Below the pieces are notes generated by a model. It saw only the letters and a list, made by a program, of their open reading frames with translations, was not told the DNA's origin and ran no database searches. From positions 1 through 9,152 of the forward strand of contig CADCUE010000192.1 in NCBI GenBank assembly GCA_902805805.1: a stretch of DNA of 9,152 bases, in the 5' to 3' direction. A program made the position numbers and the translations under genes. Positions 1 to 6,723 of the stretch are shown piece by piece (within the stretch, counting starts at the first letter, position 1; the number at the start of each line of letters is the position of its first letter). The DNA is from an uncultured Frankineae bacterium (GTDB lineage: Bacteria > Actinomycetota > Actinomycetes > Mycobacteriales > SCTD01).

Positions 1-10
1 GCCGGCGTGA
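1..10 (+). CDS. possible 3' end of an upstream gene (two codons and a stop)
   Basis: Reading from base 2 gives two codons and a TGA at 8-10, which overlaps the GTG start of the next gene in a GTGA. The same 4-base junction joins other gene pairs in this window, so an upstream coupled gene ending here is plausible. Too little is visible to say what it encodes. Confidence 0.22.
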
Positions 11-915
11 GCGCACCGCGCGCGCTGGTCCTCGGCGCCGGCGGCTTCGTCGGCCGCCACCTGTGCGCCCGCCTGCGCGCCGACGGCTGGACGGTCGTCG
101 GGACCGTCCGGCCCGGGCGCGCCGGTGGCGTGCCGGTCGACCTGGCCGACCCGGTCGCGCTGGCCCGCGTCGTCGGCGACGCGGACCCCGACGTCGCCTT
201 CCACCTGGCCGCCGGACGCGCCCGCGCGACGGCCGAGGAGCGGGCGGCGACGGTCGCGGTCAACACTCTGTCGGGGCTGCACCTCGTCGAGGCGCTCGGC
301 CCGCGGTCCCGGGCGGTCGTGCGGCTCGGCTCCTCGACGGAGTACGCCGCGGTGGACGGTCCGACGGACGAGCAGGCGCCGCTCGTGCCGCGGGGGCTGT
401 TCGGCGCCACCAAGGCCGCCGGCTCGCTGCTGCTCACCGCCGCGGCGGCGGAGCGCGGCGTGCGCTCGGCGGTCCTGCGCGCGTTCCAGGTCTACGGGCC
501 CGGCGACCACGCGGGTCGGCTGGTCCCGACGGTCCTGCGGGCCGCCCGCGACGGGGCGGTCCTGCCGCTGACCGAGCCCGGCGCGCGCCGCGACTGGGTC
601 CACGTCGACGACGTCGTCGACGCCTGCGTCCGGGCCGCGCTCGCCGACGACCTGCCACCCGGTCAGGTGCTGAACGTCGGGACCGGCCGGCAGACCGCCA
701 ACGAGGAGCTCGTCGCCGCCGCCGAGCGGGCCACCGGACGCCCGATCCGCACGGCCGTCGGCGGGCATCCCGGACGGTCCTGGGACACCGGCTCGTGGGT
801 GAGCGACCCGTCCGCCGCCCGCGACCTGCTCGGCTGGGCCGCCGAGGTGGAGCTGGAGGACGGCCTGCGGCGGTGCTGGCAGGCCGAGCTCGCGACCTCG
901 ACCGGCACGCCGTGA
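7..915 (+). CDS. extended-SDR NAD-dependent epimerase/dehydratase-like protein with Phe at the catalytic Tyr position
   Basis: A 302-residue protein of the extended short-chain dehydrogenase/reductase family, which usually epimerises or dehydrates nucleotide sugars in the cytoplasm. The Rossmann signature GAGGFVG is at residues 10-16. Asp45 and the FHLAA stretch (65-69) fit NAD binding, GSSTEY (108-113) supplies the Ser/Thr of the active site, and RDWVHVDDV (195-203) is the late conserved motif. The YxxxK motif reads FGATK at 132-136: Lys136 is present but the catalytic Tyr is Phe132 (codon TTC, 400-402). Length is normal for the family. The GTG start overlaps a possible upstream TGA, and the stop overlaps the start of the glycosyltransferase by 4 bases, which suggests a surface-glycan operon. 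The substrate cannot be told. The family call is firm; enzymatic activity is uncertain. Confidence 0.88.
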   Translation: MSAPRALVLGAGGFVGRHLCARLRADGWTVVGTVRPGRAGGVPVDLADPVALARVVGDADPDVAFHLAAGRARATAEERAATVAVNTLSGLHLVEALGPRSRAVVRLGSSTEYAAVDGPTDEQAPLVPRGLFGATKAAGSLLLTAAAAERGVRSAVLRAFQVYGPGDHAGRLVPTVLRAARDGAVLPLTEPGARRDWVHVDDVVDACVRAALADDLPPGQVLNVGTGRQTANEELVAAAERATGRPIRTAVGGHPGRSWDTGSWVSDPSAARDLLGWAAEVELEDGLRRCWQAELATSTGTP

Positions 916-1589
916 CGGCCGCCCGGACGGCCGTCGTCGTCCCCGTGCACGGCAACGCCGCCACGCTCGAGGAGCTGGTCGACCGGCTGGCGACGGCGCT
1001 GCGCGGACGCGACTGGCGGGTGCGCCTGGTCATCGACGCCTCGCCGGACGACAGCGCTGCCGTGGCCGCGCGCCTGGCTGCCCGCGAGCCGCGGGTCGCC
1101 GTCACGGTGCTGGAGCGCAACGTCGGTCAGCACCGCGCGCTGGCGGTGGGACTGGCCGCCGAGCCCACCGCGGACCGGTGGGTGTGCCTCGACGCCGACC
1201 TGCAGGACCCGCCCGAAGCGGTCCCCCGACTGCTCGACCGCCTGGCCGCCGGTGACGTGGCCGCGGTCTTCGCCGGCCGGCGCGGGGCGTACGAGGGGCG
1301 GCTGCGCCTGCTGACCGGACGGCTGCACCGCGCCGTGCTGTCCCGCCTGACCGGGCTCCCCCCGGACGCCGGCGCCTTTCTCGCTCTCGGGTCCGCGGCG
1401 CGAGGGGCGGTGCTGGCGGCCGGCGGCCCCAGCCTGGTCGCCGCACTCGGCACCGCCCGGCTGCCGGTCGCCAGCGTCCCGGTGGCGCGCGAGGTCCGGC
1501 CCGTCGGCCGGTCGGCGTGGACCGCCCGGGCGCGGGCCCGGCAGTCGCTGCGCACCCTGGCGTGGGCGGTGCGCCGGAGGTCGGGCTAG
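912..1589 (+). CDS. short family-2 glycosyltransferase, polyprenyl-phosphate type
   Basis: A 225-residue protein with a GT-A fold of glycosyltransferase family 2. It starts with AVVVPVHGN (7-15), has NVGQHRALAVG at 70-80, and carries the metal/nucleotide-binding DxD within LDADLQDPPE (93-102). This DADLQDPP signature is typical of enzymes such as GtrB or DPM1 that move a sugar from a nucleotide donor to polyprenyl phosphate. GtrB relatives are usually above 300 residues with two C-terminal membrane helices; this protein ends at a basic tail (RRRSG) with none, so it is soluble or peripherally bound. The usual VDDGS motif reads VIDAS (40-44). The GTG start sits in a GTGA shared with the epimerase stop, and no ribosome binding site is visible, so translational coupling is likely. 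Its TAG overlaps the stop of the convergent gene. Confidence 0.83.
   Translation: MTAARTAVVVPVHGNAATLEELVDRLATALRGRDWRVRLVIDASPDDSAAVAARLAAREPRVAVTVLERNVGQHRALAVGLAAEPTADRWVCLDADLQDPPEAVPRLLDRLAAGDVAAVFAGRRGAYEGRLRLLTGRLHRAVLSRLTGLPPDAGAFLALGSAARGAVLAAGGPSLVAALGTARLPVASVPVAREVRPVGRSAWTARARARQSLRTLAWAVRRRSG
1586..1589. other. shared CTAG: overlapping stop codons of convergent genes
   Basis: The palindrome CTAG contains the plus-strand TAG (1587-1589) of the GT2 gene and the minus-strand TAG (1588-1586) of the membrane glycosyltransferase. The two genes therefore overlap tail to tail by 4 bases, with no room for a terminator between them. Confidence 0.9.
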
Positions 1590-2995
1590 CGGGACCACCG
1601 CTGCACGACGAAGTCGGTCCGACTGGTGCCGCCGAACGACCGGCTGGCCACGAGGCGCATGCCCTGAGCGTGGAGGACCGCGTCGTCGTCGGTCGGCTGC
1701 AGCCGGCCGCCCCGGGCCCGGCGGAGCAGCCAGACGACGTCCCCGGGCGGCGGGTCGTCCGGCGGCAGGACGACGTCGGGGCGCAGCCGGCCGGCGTACT
1801 GCTCCAGCGCCAGGGCCGACCGCTGGTCCGCCGCGACCACCGGCTCTCCCGGCGACTGGCGCTGCTGCAGGTCGGTGACCGCGCCGCGGGCGTCCTCGCG
1901 CGGCCCCCGCTCGACCACCGGGCCGAGCGCTGCCAGCTGCAGCCCGAGCAGGGCCGCGGTCGCCGCTGCGAAGACCGGACGGGGCAGCCGGGCGAGCCCG
2001 GCGGCGCAGAGGACCGACACGCCCAGCAGGGTCGGCAGGAGGTAGCGCGGCACGAAGACCGGTTGCAGCACCTCGACGGCCGTGAAGGCGACCAGCGGCA
2101 CCCCGGCCCAGCAGGCCGCCACGACAGAAGTGGTCCGGTGACCGGCGAGCAGTCCGGCGAGCGCGGCCAGGAGCACGGCCGCGAGGAGCAGGCTGCTGCG
2201 TCCGGTCCAGGCCTGCAGGGCCAGCAGCGGCAGCTCGCCCCCGGTGCTGCGGATCCACGTGGCCATGGAGCCGCCGGTGCCGTTGACCTGCGCGAGGACG
2301 ACGAGCCCCACCGTGGGCAGGACCGCGACGGTCGCCACTCCGGCCAGCGGGACGGCCGAGCGTCGGCGCAGGAGCAGCGCGGCGACGACGAGACCCGCGA
2401 CCACCGGCACGGCGAACCAGTGCGCCAGGCCGGCGGTCGTCGCGCCGACGGCCCACAGCCCCAGCCGGCCGTCCTCGAGCCAGCGCACCAGGCCCAGCGC
2501 CGCCGTCGCCGTCGCGAGCAGGGCCAGCCCGTACCCGCGGGCCTCGGCGGCGTACTCGACGACCAGCGGGGAGGTGGCGGCGAGCAGGCCGGCGGTCACC
2601 CCGACGGTCCGTCCGGCCAGGCGGGACACCGCGGCGGTCAGCACCCCCACCCCGGCCACCGCCGCGCACAGCGAGAGCAGCCGCAGCCCCAGCTCGTCGG
2701 CCGGCAGGCGGGTCAGCCCCAGCCAGGCCTGCACGACGACGTAGTAGGGCGCGTTGTACGACGGCGGGACGTCGAGCAGGTAGCTCGCCGTCCCCCGCCC
2801 GGTCAGCACGGCGCGGACCAGCGCGACGGGTCCCGCCGTGCCGACCTGCGCCGTGAACAGCTCGTCGTACCAGAGACTGCGGCGCTGCAGGACGAGCAGC
2901 CCGCCGAGCACGGCCAGGACCAGAGGGGGCAGCAGCTCGGCTCGACGGTGCACGCTGGAGCCGCTCACCCGCTCCAGACTAGGCAGCGCGATCAC
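1586..2995 (-). CDS. polytopic membrane glycosyltransferase, PMT_2/GT39-like
   Basis: A 469-residue integral membrane protein with about ten hydrophobic segments (near 21-37, 105-125, 130-147, 155-171, 178-207, 216-235, 266-284, 288-308, 318-335, 340-358) and a soluble C-terminal part from about 360. It fits the GT-C glycosyltransferases of the PMT_2 (ArnT/dolichyl-P-mannose mannosyltransferase-like) group, which transfer sugar from a polyprenyl-phosphate donor on the outer face of the membrane. Supporting motifs are an acidic pair in the first outer loop (WYDELF, 42-47), PPSYNAPYY (77-85), EARGYGL (151-157) and VPRYLLP (315-321). The chosen start is GTG at 2995. A GTG nine codons in (2968-2966) has a GGAG just upstream and may be the true start. 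The acceptor is unknown. A polyprenyl-phosphate-type glycosyltransferase lies convergently next to it and could supply its donor, which is inference. Confidence 0.8.
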   Translation of the reverse strand: MIALPSLERVSGSSVHRRAELLPPLVLAVLGGLLVLQRRSLWYDELFTAQVGTAGPVALVRAVLTGRGTASYLLDVPPSYNAPYYVVVQAWLGLTRLPADELGLRLLSLCAAVAGVGVLTAAVSRLAGRTVGVTAGLLAATSPLVVEYAAEARGYGLALLATATAALGLVRWLEDGRLGLWAVGATTAGLAHWFAVPVVAGLVVAALLLRRRSAVPLAGVATVAVLPTVGLVVLAQVNGTGGSMATWIRSTGGELPLLALQAWTGRSSLLLAAVLLAALAGLLAGHRTTSVVAACWAGVPLVAFTAVEVLQPVFVPRYLLPTLLGVSVLCAAGLARLPRPVFAAATAALLGLQLAALGPVVERGPREDARGAVTDLQQRQSPGEPVVAADQRSALALEQYAGRLRPDVVLPPDDPPPGDVVWLLRRARGGRLQPTDDDAVLHAQGMRLVASRSFGGTSRTDFVVQRWSR

Positions 2996-3010
2996 ACCCC
3001 GGCCGGCGCC

Positions 3011-3026
3011 GGCAGTGGCGGCTGCC
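3011..3026 (-). other. GC-rich inverted repeat after the kinase gene
   Basis: In the 54-base gap between the histidine kinase stop and the membrane glycosyltransferase start there is an inverted repeat, GGCAG / 6-base loop / CTGCC. It abuts a 12-base perfect palindrome at 3002-3013. No T-tract follows on either strand, so it is at best a weak or factor-dependent terminator. It may have no function in DNA this GC-rich. Confidence 0.25.
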
Positions 3027-3049
3027 CACGTGACCCTCTCGTACGACCG

Positions 3050-4495
3050 TCAGCGCTGCCCGGCGCTCGGCGGGTCGGTCGACGCCCGGTGCAGCGGCAG
3101 CCGTACGCGGAAGGTCGTGCCCTGCGGGCCGGTGACGAAGTCGAGCGCCCCGCCGTGGCGCTGCACGACGATGCGCCGGGCGCCGTCGAGGCCGAGGCCG
3201 CTCCCCTGGCCGGGCGCCTTGGTCGTGAAGAAGGCCTCGTACACCCGCGGACGGACGGCCTCGGGGATGCCCGGACCGGCGTCCTGCACCTCGACCAGGA
3301 CGTGGTCGTCGCCGTCGCGCGACGTGCGCAGCACCAGCCGGCCCGTGCCCGACATCGCGTCGGCGGCGTTGTCGATGAGGTTGGTCCACACCTGGTTGAG
3401 CTCGGCGCCGTACGCGGAGACGCGCGGCAGGTCGGGGTCGTACTCGCGTGTCACCTGCACCCCGGCGAGCTTGTGGCCGAGCATCACGACCGTGCTGTCG
3501 AGACCGTTGTGGACGTCGACGTCCTGCCGGGCGGCCGAGTCCATGTAGCTGTACTGCTTCACGGCCGCGACCAGCGTCGAGATGCGCCCGGTGGCGTCCT
3601 CGATCTCGTCCATGAGGTTCTCGGTCTCGACGGTGTAGGCCAGCCACCGCAGTGGGCCCTCGAGTGCGGCGCCCTGCCCGTCGACGGAGGCGGCGAGCTC
3701 GTCGAGCCACTCGACGCCGAGGCCGGCCGCCACGAAGACCGGCGCGAGGTCCAGCGACGCGGCGATCCCGAGCTCCTCCATCCGGTCGGCGAGGGCGTCC
3801 TCGAGATCGGCCTCCTCGACCGCGGTCAGCCGCCGGCGGCTCTTCGCGGCCAGCTCGACCGCCCGCTCCTGCGCGGCCACCAGCCCGGCGATGCCGTCGC
3901 GGTCGACCGGACCGCTCGCGATCATCCCGAGCTTGGCGCGCATCCCGGCGACCCGCTCCCGCAGCTGACCGGTCGCGCGGACCGCGGCCGCGGCCGGGTT
4001 GTTGAGCTCGTGGGCCAGGTTGGCCGACAGGGTCCCGAGCCGGGCCAGGTGCTCGTGCTGGCGCAGGGTGGCCTCGCTGTTGCGGACCCCGACGTAGAGG
4101 CCGTCGAGCAGGTGCACGGCGAGGGGGAACCACCGGCGCATGAAGGTGGCGAAGTCCGCGGCCGGCAGCCGGTAGAAGGCGCTCGGGCGGGTGGTCACCA
4201 CCGAGTTGGCGTAGCTGTCCTCCGGCTGCTCGACGTAGGCGCGGGTCGCCCCGGCGTAGGCGCCGCGGTGCGTCGTCTCGCCGATGACGACGTCGTCGCC
4301 GCCGAGCGCGCGGGACAGCCGCACACCTCCCTCCAGCAGGACCCAGAGCGCGTCGGCCGGCTCCCCCTCGCGGTAGACCGGGGTCGCGCTGTCGAACGCC
4401 CGCACCTCACCGTGCTCGGCGAGCCAGCTGAGCTGCTCGTCCGCGAGGTGCTCGAACAGGAACAGCGTGCGCAGGGTCTCGGGCGCGATGCTCAC
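3050..4495 (-). CDS. soluble sensor histidine kinase with N-terminal cyclic-nucleotide-binding-like domain
   Basis: A 481-residue cytoplasmic histidine kinase with no membrane segment. Residues about 10-125 resemble a CRP/CNB beta-roll (YREGEPADALWVLLEG at 41-56). The H-box LSANLAHELNNPAA gives phospho-acceptor His162, followed by a long helical dimerisation region to about 330. The catalytic domain has N-box NLIDNAADAM (372-381), G1 DAGPGIP (405-411), F-box FFTTK (422-426) and G2 GSGLGL (431-436), so it looks fully active. In the sensor, the phosphate-binding cassette reads GETTHRGAYAGATR (72-85) and lacks the clear PRxAT arrangement of cAMP binders, so the ligand may not be cAMP. The GTG start lies in a GTGA shared with the upstream response-regulator gene stop and has no ribosome binding site of its own. 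That coupling makes the receiver of the neighbouring fusion the likely phosphorylation target. Confidence 0.88.
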   Translation of the reverse strand: MSIAPETLRTLFLFEHLADEQLSWLAEHGEVRAFDSATPVYREGEPADALWVLLEGGVRLSRALGGDDVVIGETTHRGAYAGATRAYVEQPEDSYANSVVTTRPSAFYRLPAADFATFMRRWFPLAVHLLDGLYVGVRNSEATLRQHEHLARLGTLSANLAHELNNPAAAAVRATGQLRERVAGMRAKLGMIASGPVDRDGIAGLVAAQERAVELAAKSRRRLTAVEEADLEDALADRMEELGIAASLDLAPVFVAAGLGVEWLDELAASVDGQGAALEGPLRWLAYTVETENLMDEIEDATGRISTLVAAVKQYSYMDSAARQDVDVHNGLDSTVVMLGHKLAGVQVTREYDPDLPRVSAYGAELNQVWTNLIDNAADAMSGTGRLVLRTSRDGDDHVLVEVQDAGPGIPEAVRPRVYEAFFTTKAPGQGSGLGLDGARRIVVQRHGGALDFVTGPQGTTFRVRLPLHRASTDPPSAGQR

Positions 4496-6159
4496 GTGCG
4501 CGCCAGGTAGGTGTGCACCAGGGTGACGGCCATCGCGCCCTCCCCGACGGCGGACGCCACGCGCTTCACGGAGGCGGCACGCACGTCGCCGGCCACGAAC
4601 ACGCCCGGGACGCTGGACTCCAGCAGGTACGGGTCCCGCTGCAGCGGCCAGTCCGGCGGCGGACGGCCGTCGGCGTCGAGCAGCTCGAGGCCGGTGAGCA
4701 CGAAGCCGCGGCCGTCCCGGGCGAACCGCTCGCCGAGCCAGTCGGTCCGCGGCACCGCGCCGATGAAGACGAACAGCCAGCCGGCCCGCACCTGCTCGAC
4801 GACCCCGCGCACGCCGTCCCGGAGCTCGAGCGTCTCGAGGTGCTCGTCTCCCCCGGCCCCGACCACCTCGGTGCACAGCCGCACCTCGATCGTGGGATCG
4901 GCCTCGATCCGGGCGACGAGGTACTCGCTCATGCTGCGGCGCAGGTCGGACCCCCGTACGACGAGGACGACCCGGGCGGCGTAGCGGCGGAAGAACAGCG
5001 CGGCCTGCCCGGCGCTGTTGGCGGCACCGACGACGTAGACGTCCTGGCCGGTGCAGTTGACCGCCTCGTGCGCGGCGGCGCCGTAGAAGACACCCCGGCC
5101 GGCGAAGGCGTCGACCCCTGCGGCGGGCAGCCGGGTGTAGCTCACGCCGGTCGCGAGCACGACCGCGTGGGCGGTGACGCTGCCCGCGCCGTCGAGGTGC
5201 ACGACCCGTCCGTCGCCCTGCGGCTCGACGCCGGTCACCTCCGCGGCCGTGACCACCTCCACCCCGAAGCGCACCGCCTGGTCCCGGGCGCGCTGTGCCA
5301 GCTCCGCGCCGGACAGCCCCTGGGGGAAGCCGAGGTAGTTCTCGATGCGGCTGCTCTGCCCGGCCTGGCCGCCTGTGGCGGCCCGCTCGACGAGCAGCGT
5401 GCGCAGGCCCTCGCTGGCGCCGTACACGGCGGCGCCCAGACCGGCCGGCCCGCCGCCGACCACGACGAGGTCGTAGAAGGGGCTGCCGGCCTCCGTCGAG
5501 AGCCCGGCGCGGGCAGCCAGCTCCCGCAGCGACGGCCGCTCCAGCACCGACCCGTCGGGCAGCAGGACCACCGGCAGCGGGACGTCGTCGGCCAGGCCCG
5601 CCGCGGCCAGCAGGCGGGCACCGGTCGGGTCGGTGACGTCGAGATGGCGGTACGGCACCTGGTTGCGCGCGAGGAACTCCTTGGCCGCCTGCGTGTCGGC
5701 CGACCACTGGTGGCCGATCAGCGTGATGCCGCTGAAGGACGGGCGGCGGCGGGTCCGCCAGGCCCCGAGCAGCTCGTCGAGCACCGGGTAGAGCCGTTCC
5801 TCCGGCGGGTCCCACGGCTTGAGCAGGTAGCGGTCGAGGTCGACGTCGTTGATGGCCCGGATGGCGGCGTCGGTGTCCGCGTAGGCGGTCAGGAGCACGC
5901 GCTTGGCGTCCGGGACGACGTCCATCGCGAGCTCGAGGAACTCCACGCCGGTCATGCCCGGCATCCGGTGGTCGGCCAGCAGCAGCGCGGTGTCCTCCCC
6001 CCGCAGGGTGAACTCGCGCAGCGCCTCGAGCGCGTCGGGTCCGGACTCGGCCCGCACCACCCGGTGCGCCTCGCCGTACCTGCGGCGCAGGTCCCGGGCG
6101 ATCGCCCGGCTGACGGAGGGGTCGTCGTCGACGGTGAGCAGCACGGGCCGCTCGCTCAC
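4492..6159 (-). CDS. response regulator fused to glutaredoxin-like and thioredoxin-reductase-like domains, redox cysteines lost
   Basis: A 555-residue three-domain protein. Residues 1-130 are a receiver: acidic DDD at 11-13, phospho-acceptor Asp63 in DHRMPG, Thr91 and Lys114 in LLKPW. Residues about 144-225 look like a glutaredoxin/thioredoxin fold with a probable cis-Pro in LPVVLL (195-200), but the CxxC site reads SADT (153-156). Residues about 228-555 are a class II pyridine nucleotide-disulfide oxidoreductase of TrxB type: FAD motif GGGPAGLGA (235-243), the second nucleotide site VVGAANSAGQA (377-387) and the FAD-contacting VFVAGD (520-525). The TrxB catalytic CATC position reads GAAA (360-363). 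Only Cys369 and Cys429 remain in the chain. FAD and NAD(P)H binding look possible, classical disulfide reduction does not. The GTG start has GAGGA nine bases upstream, and its stop overlaps the kinase start. The domain calls are firm; the role as a redox or NAD(P)H-responsive regulator is inference. Confidence 0.88.
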   Translation of the reverse strand: MSERPVLLTVDDDPSVSRAIARDLRRRYGEAHRVVRAESGPDALEALREFTLRGEDTALLLADHRMPGMTGVEFLELAMDVVPDAKRVLLTAYADTDAAIRAINDVDLDRYLLKPWDPPEERLYPVLDELLGAWRTRRRPSFSGITLIGHQWSADTQAAKEFLARNQVPYRHLDVTDPTGARLLAAAGLADDVPLPVVLLPDGSVLERPSLRELAARAGLSTEAGSPFYDLVVVGGGPAGLGAAVYGASEGLRTLLVERAATGGQAGQSSRIENYLGFPQGLSGAELAQRARDQAVRFGVEVVTAAEVTGVEPQGDGRVVHLDGAGSVTAHAVVLATGVSYTRLPAAGVDAFAGRGVFYGAAAHEAVNCTGQDVYVVGAANSAGQAALFFRRYAARVVLVVRGSDLRRSMSEYLVARIEADPTIEVRLCTEVVGAGGDEHLETLELRDGVRGVVEQVRAGWLFVFIGAVPRTDWLGERFARDGRGFVLTGLELLDADGRPPPDWPLQRDPYLLESSVPGVFVAGDVRAASVKRVASAVGEGAMAVTLVHTYLART

Positions 6160-6188
6160 GGCTGGCTGTCCTCGTGCGCGCTGGTCAT
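6156..6188 (-). CDS. possible 10-residue leader peptide overlapping the response-regulator start
   Basis: An ATG at 6188 is preceded by GAGGGGG (6198-6192) and opens a 10-codon frame, MTSAHEDSQP. Its TGA overlaps the GTG start of the response-regulator fusion in a GTGA, the same junction that links real gene pairs nearby. It could act in translational coupling or as a regulatory leader. It could also be chance, because the downstream gene has its own GAGGA site and the frame has no known relative that I recognise. Confidence 0.3.
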   Translation of the reverse strand: MTSAHEDSQP

Positions 6189-6342
6189 GGTCCCCCTCGG
6201 TGCTCCCGCCGCAGTCAACGCCAGCGGCGGCAGCCGGTCCACCCCTCGGGTGCTGGCACGGCGAGCCGGCCGAGCGCGACGTCGAGGACGAAGCCGACCG
6301 GCGGCAGGCGGCATGACCAGCCCGGGCCCGAGCCGCGGGACC
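6160..6342 (-). other. 183-base gap between the RsbU_N gene and the response-regulator gene
   Basis: This is the only sizeable non-coding gap within the minus-strand block. It may hold a promoter for the downstream two-gene unit. A TTGACT hexamer lies at 6218-6213, but no convincing -10 follows at 16-18 bases. A 52-codon Arg-rich frame runs through it in phase with the short leader frame and looks like GC-biased chance reading. I see no clear terminator or riboswitch. Confidence 0.4.
6169..6173 (-). promoter_or_regulatory. ribosome binding site of the response-regulator fusion
   Basis: GAGGA on the minus strand, nine bases before GTG 6159-6157. It supports that start, since the frame offers no better upstream initiation codon. 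Confidence 0.5.
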
Positions 6343-6723
6343 TCAACCGGCCGTGCGTCCCGCCCGCAGCCGCGCGATCTCCTGCTGGGCGTCGTCGAGC
6401 TGCCGGGCCATCGCGGCGAAGGCGGACGACGTCATGGAGAAGGCCGCGAGGACCTCGGTGAGGAACTCCGACGCGGCGGTGCTCATCGCGACGACCTCCT
6501 GCGGGTCGCGCGCGTCCGGCAGCACCTCCAGCAGCGTGACGTGGTGGGCCTCGACGAGCTCCAGCATGCTCTGGCCCTGCGCGACGGCGGTGCGCCCCAG
6601 CACGTAGCCCGCGTGCCGGGCCGGCTCGTCGCGGCGGGACAGGTAGCGCAGGAACGCCGGCCGGTAGTCGCGCTGCAGCCGCTCCTGCTCCGACGTCAGG
6701 ACGGGCGGCGGCCCCTCGGTCAC
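6343..6723 (-). CDS. stand-alone RsbU N-terminal (RsbT-binding) domain protein
   Basis: A 126-residue all-helical protein. Residues about 13-97 match the RsbU_N family, the dimerising RsbT-binding domain at the start of the PP2C phosphatase RsbU. Features are DYRPAFLRYLSRRDE (19-33), the GRTAVAQGQSMLELVEAHH helix pair (43-61) and FLTEVLAAFSM (87-97). The C-terminal helix (about 100-122) looks coiled-coil-like. There is no PP2C domain here or elsewhere in the window. The GTG start overlaps the rsbS stop (GTGA), so the two are translationally coupled. Because its likely ligand, an RsbT kinase domain, is encoded three genes upstream, it may bind that sigma-RsbT fusion as an anchor, competitor or activator. 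The domain call is good; the role is inference. A decayed RsbU that lost its phosphatase half is the main alternative. Confidence 0.78.
   Translation of the reverse strand: MTEGPPPVLTSEQERLQRDYRPAFLRYLSRRDEPARHAGYVLGRTAVAQGQSMLELVEAHHVTLLEVLPDARDPQEVVAMSTAASEFLTEVLAAFSMTSSAFAAMARQLDDAQQEIARLRAGRTAG

Noticed and set aside
663..2669. Long minus-strand frame of 668 residues across the left glycan genes
   Set aside because: It overlaps three better supported genes and its translation is Arg/Gly/Ala-rich low-complexity text. It is a shadow of the epimerase, GT2 and membrane glycosyltransferase genes.
4492..6159. Annotation as an ordinary thioredoxin reductase (trxB)
   Set aside because: The CATC site is GAAA, and a receiver and a glutaredoxin-like domain precede it. 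The gene name would imply an activity the sequence does not support.
6190..6218. TTGACT at 6218-6213 as the -35 of a promoter for the response-regulator gene
   Set aside because: The hexamer 17 bases further on is GGGGAC, with no resemblance to a -10 box. One match is not enough in a gap of this size.
6156..6314. A 52-codon frame from ATG 6314 in phase with the 10-codon leader
   Set aside because: The extra part is Arg/Pro/Ala-rich, has no ribosome binding site and resembles nothing I know. Only the short terminal part, with its own binding site, was kept, at low confidence.
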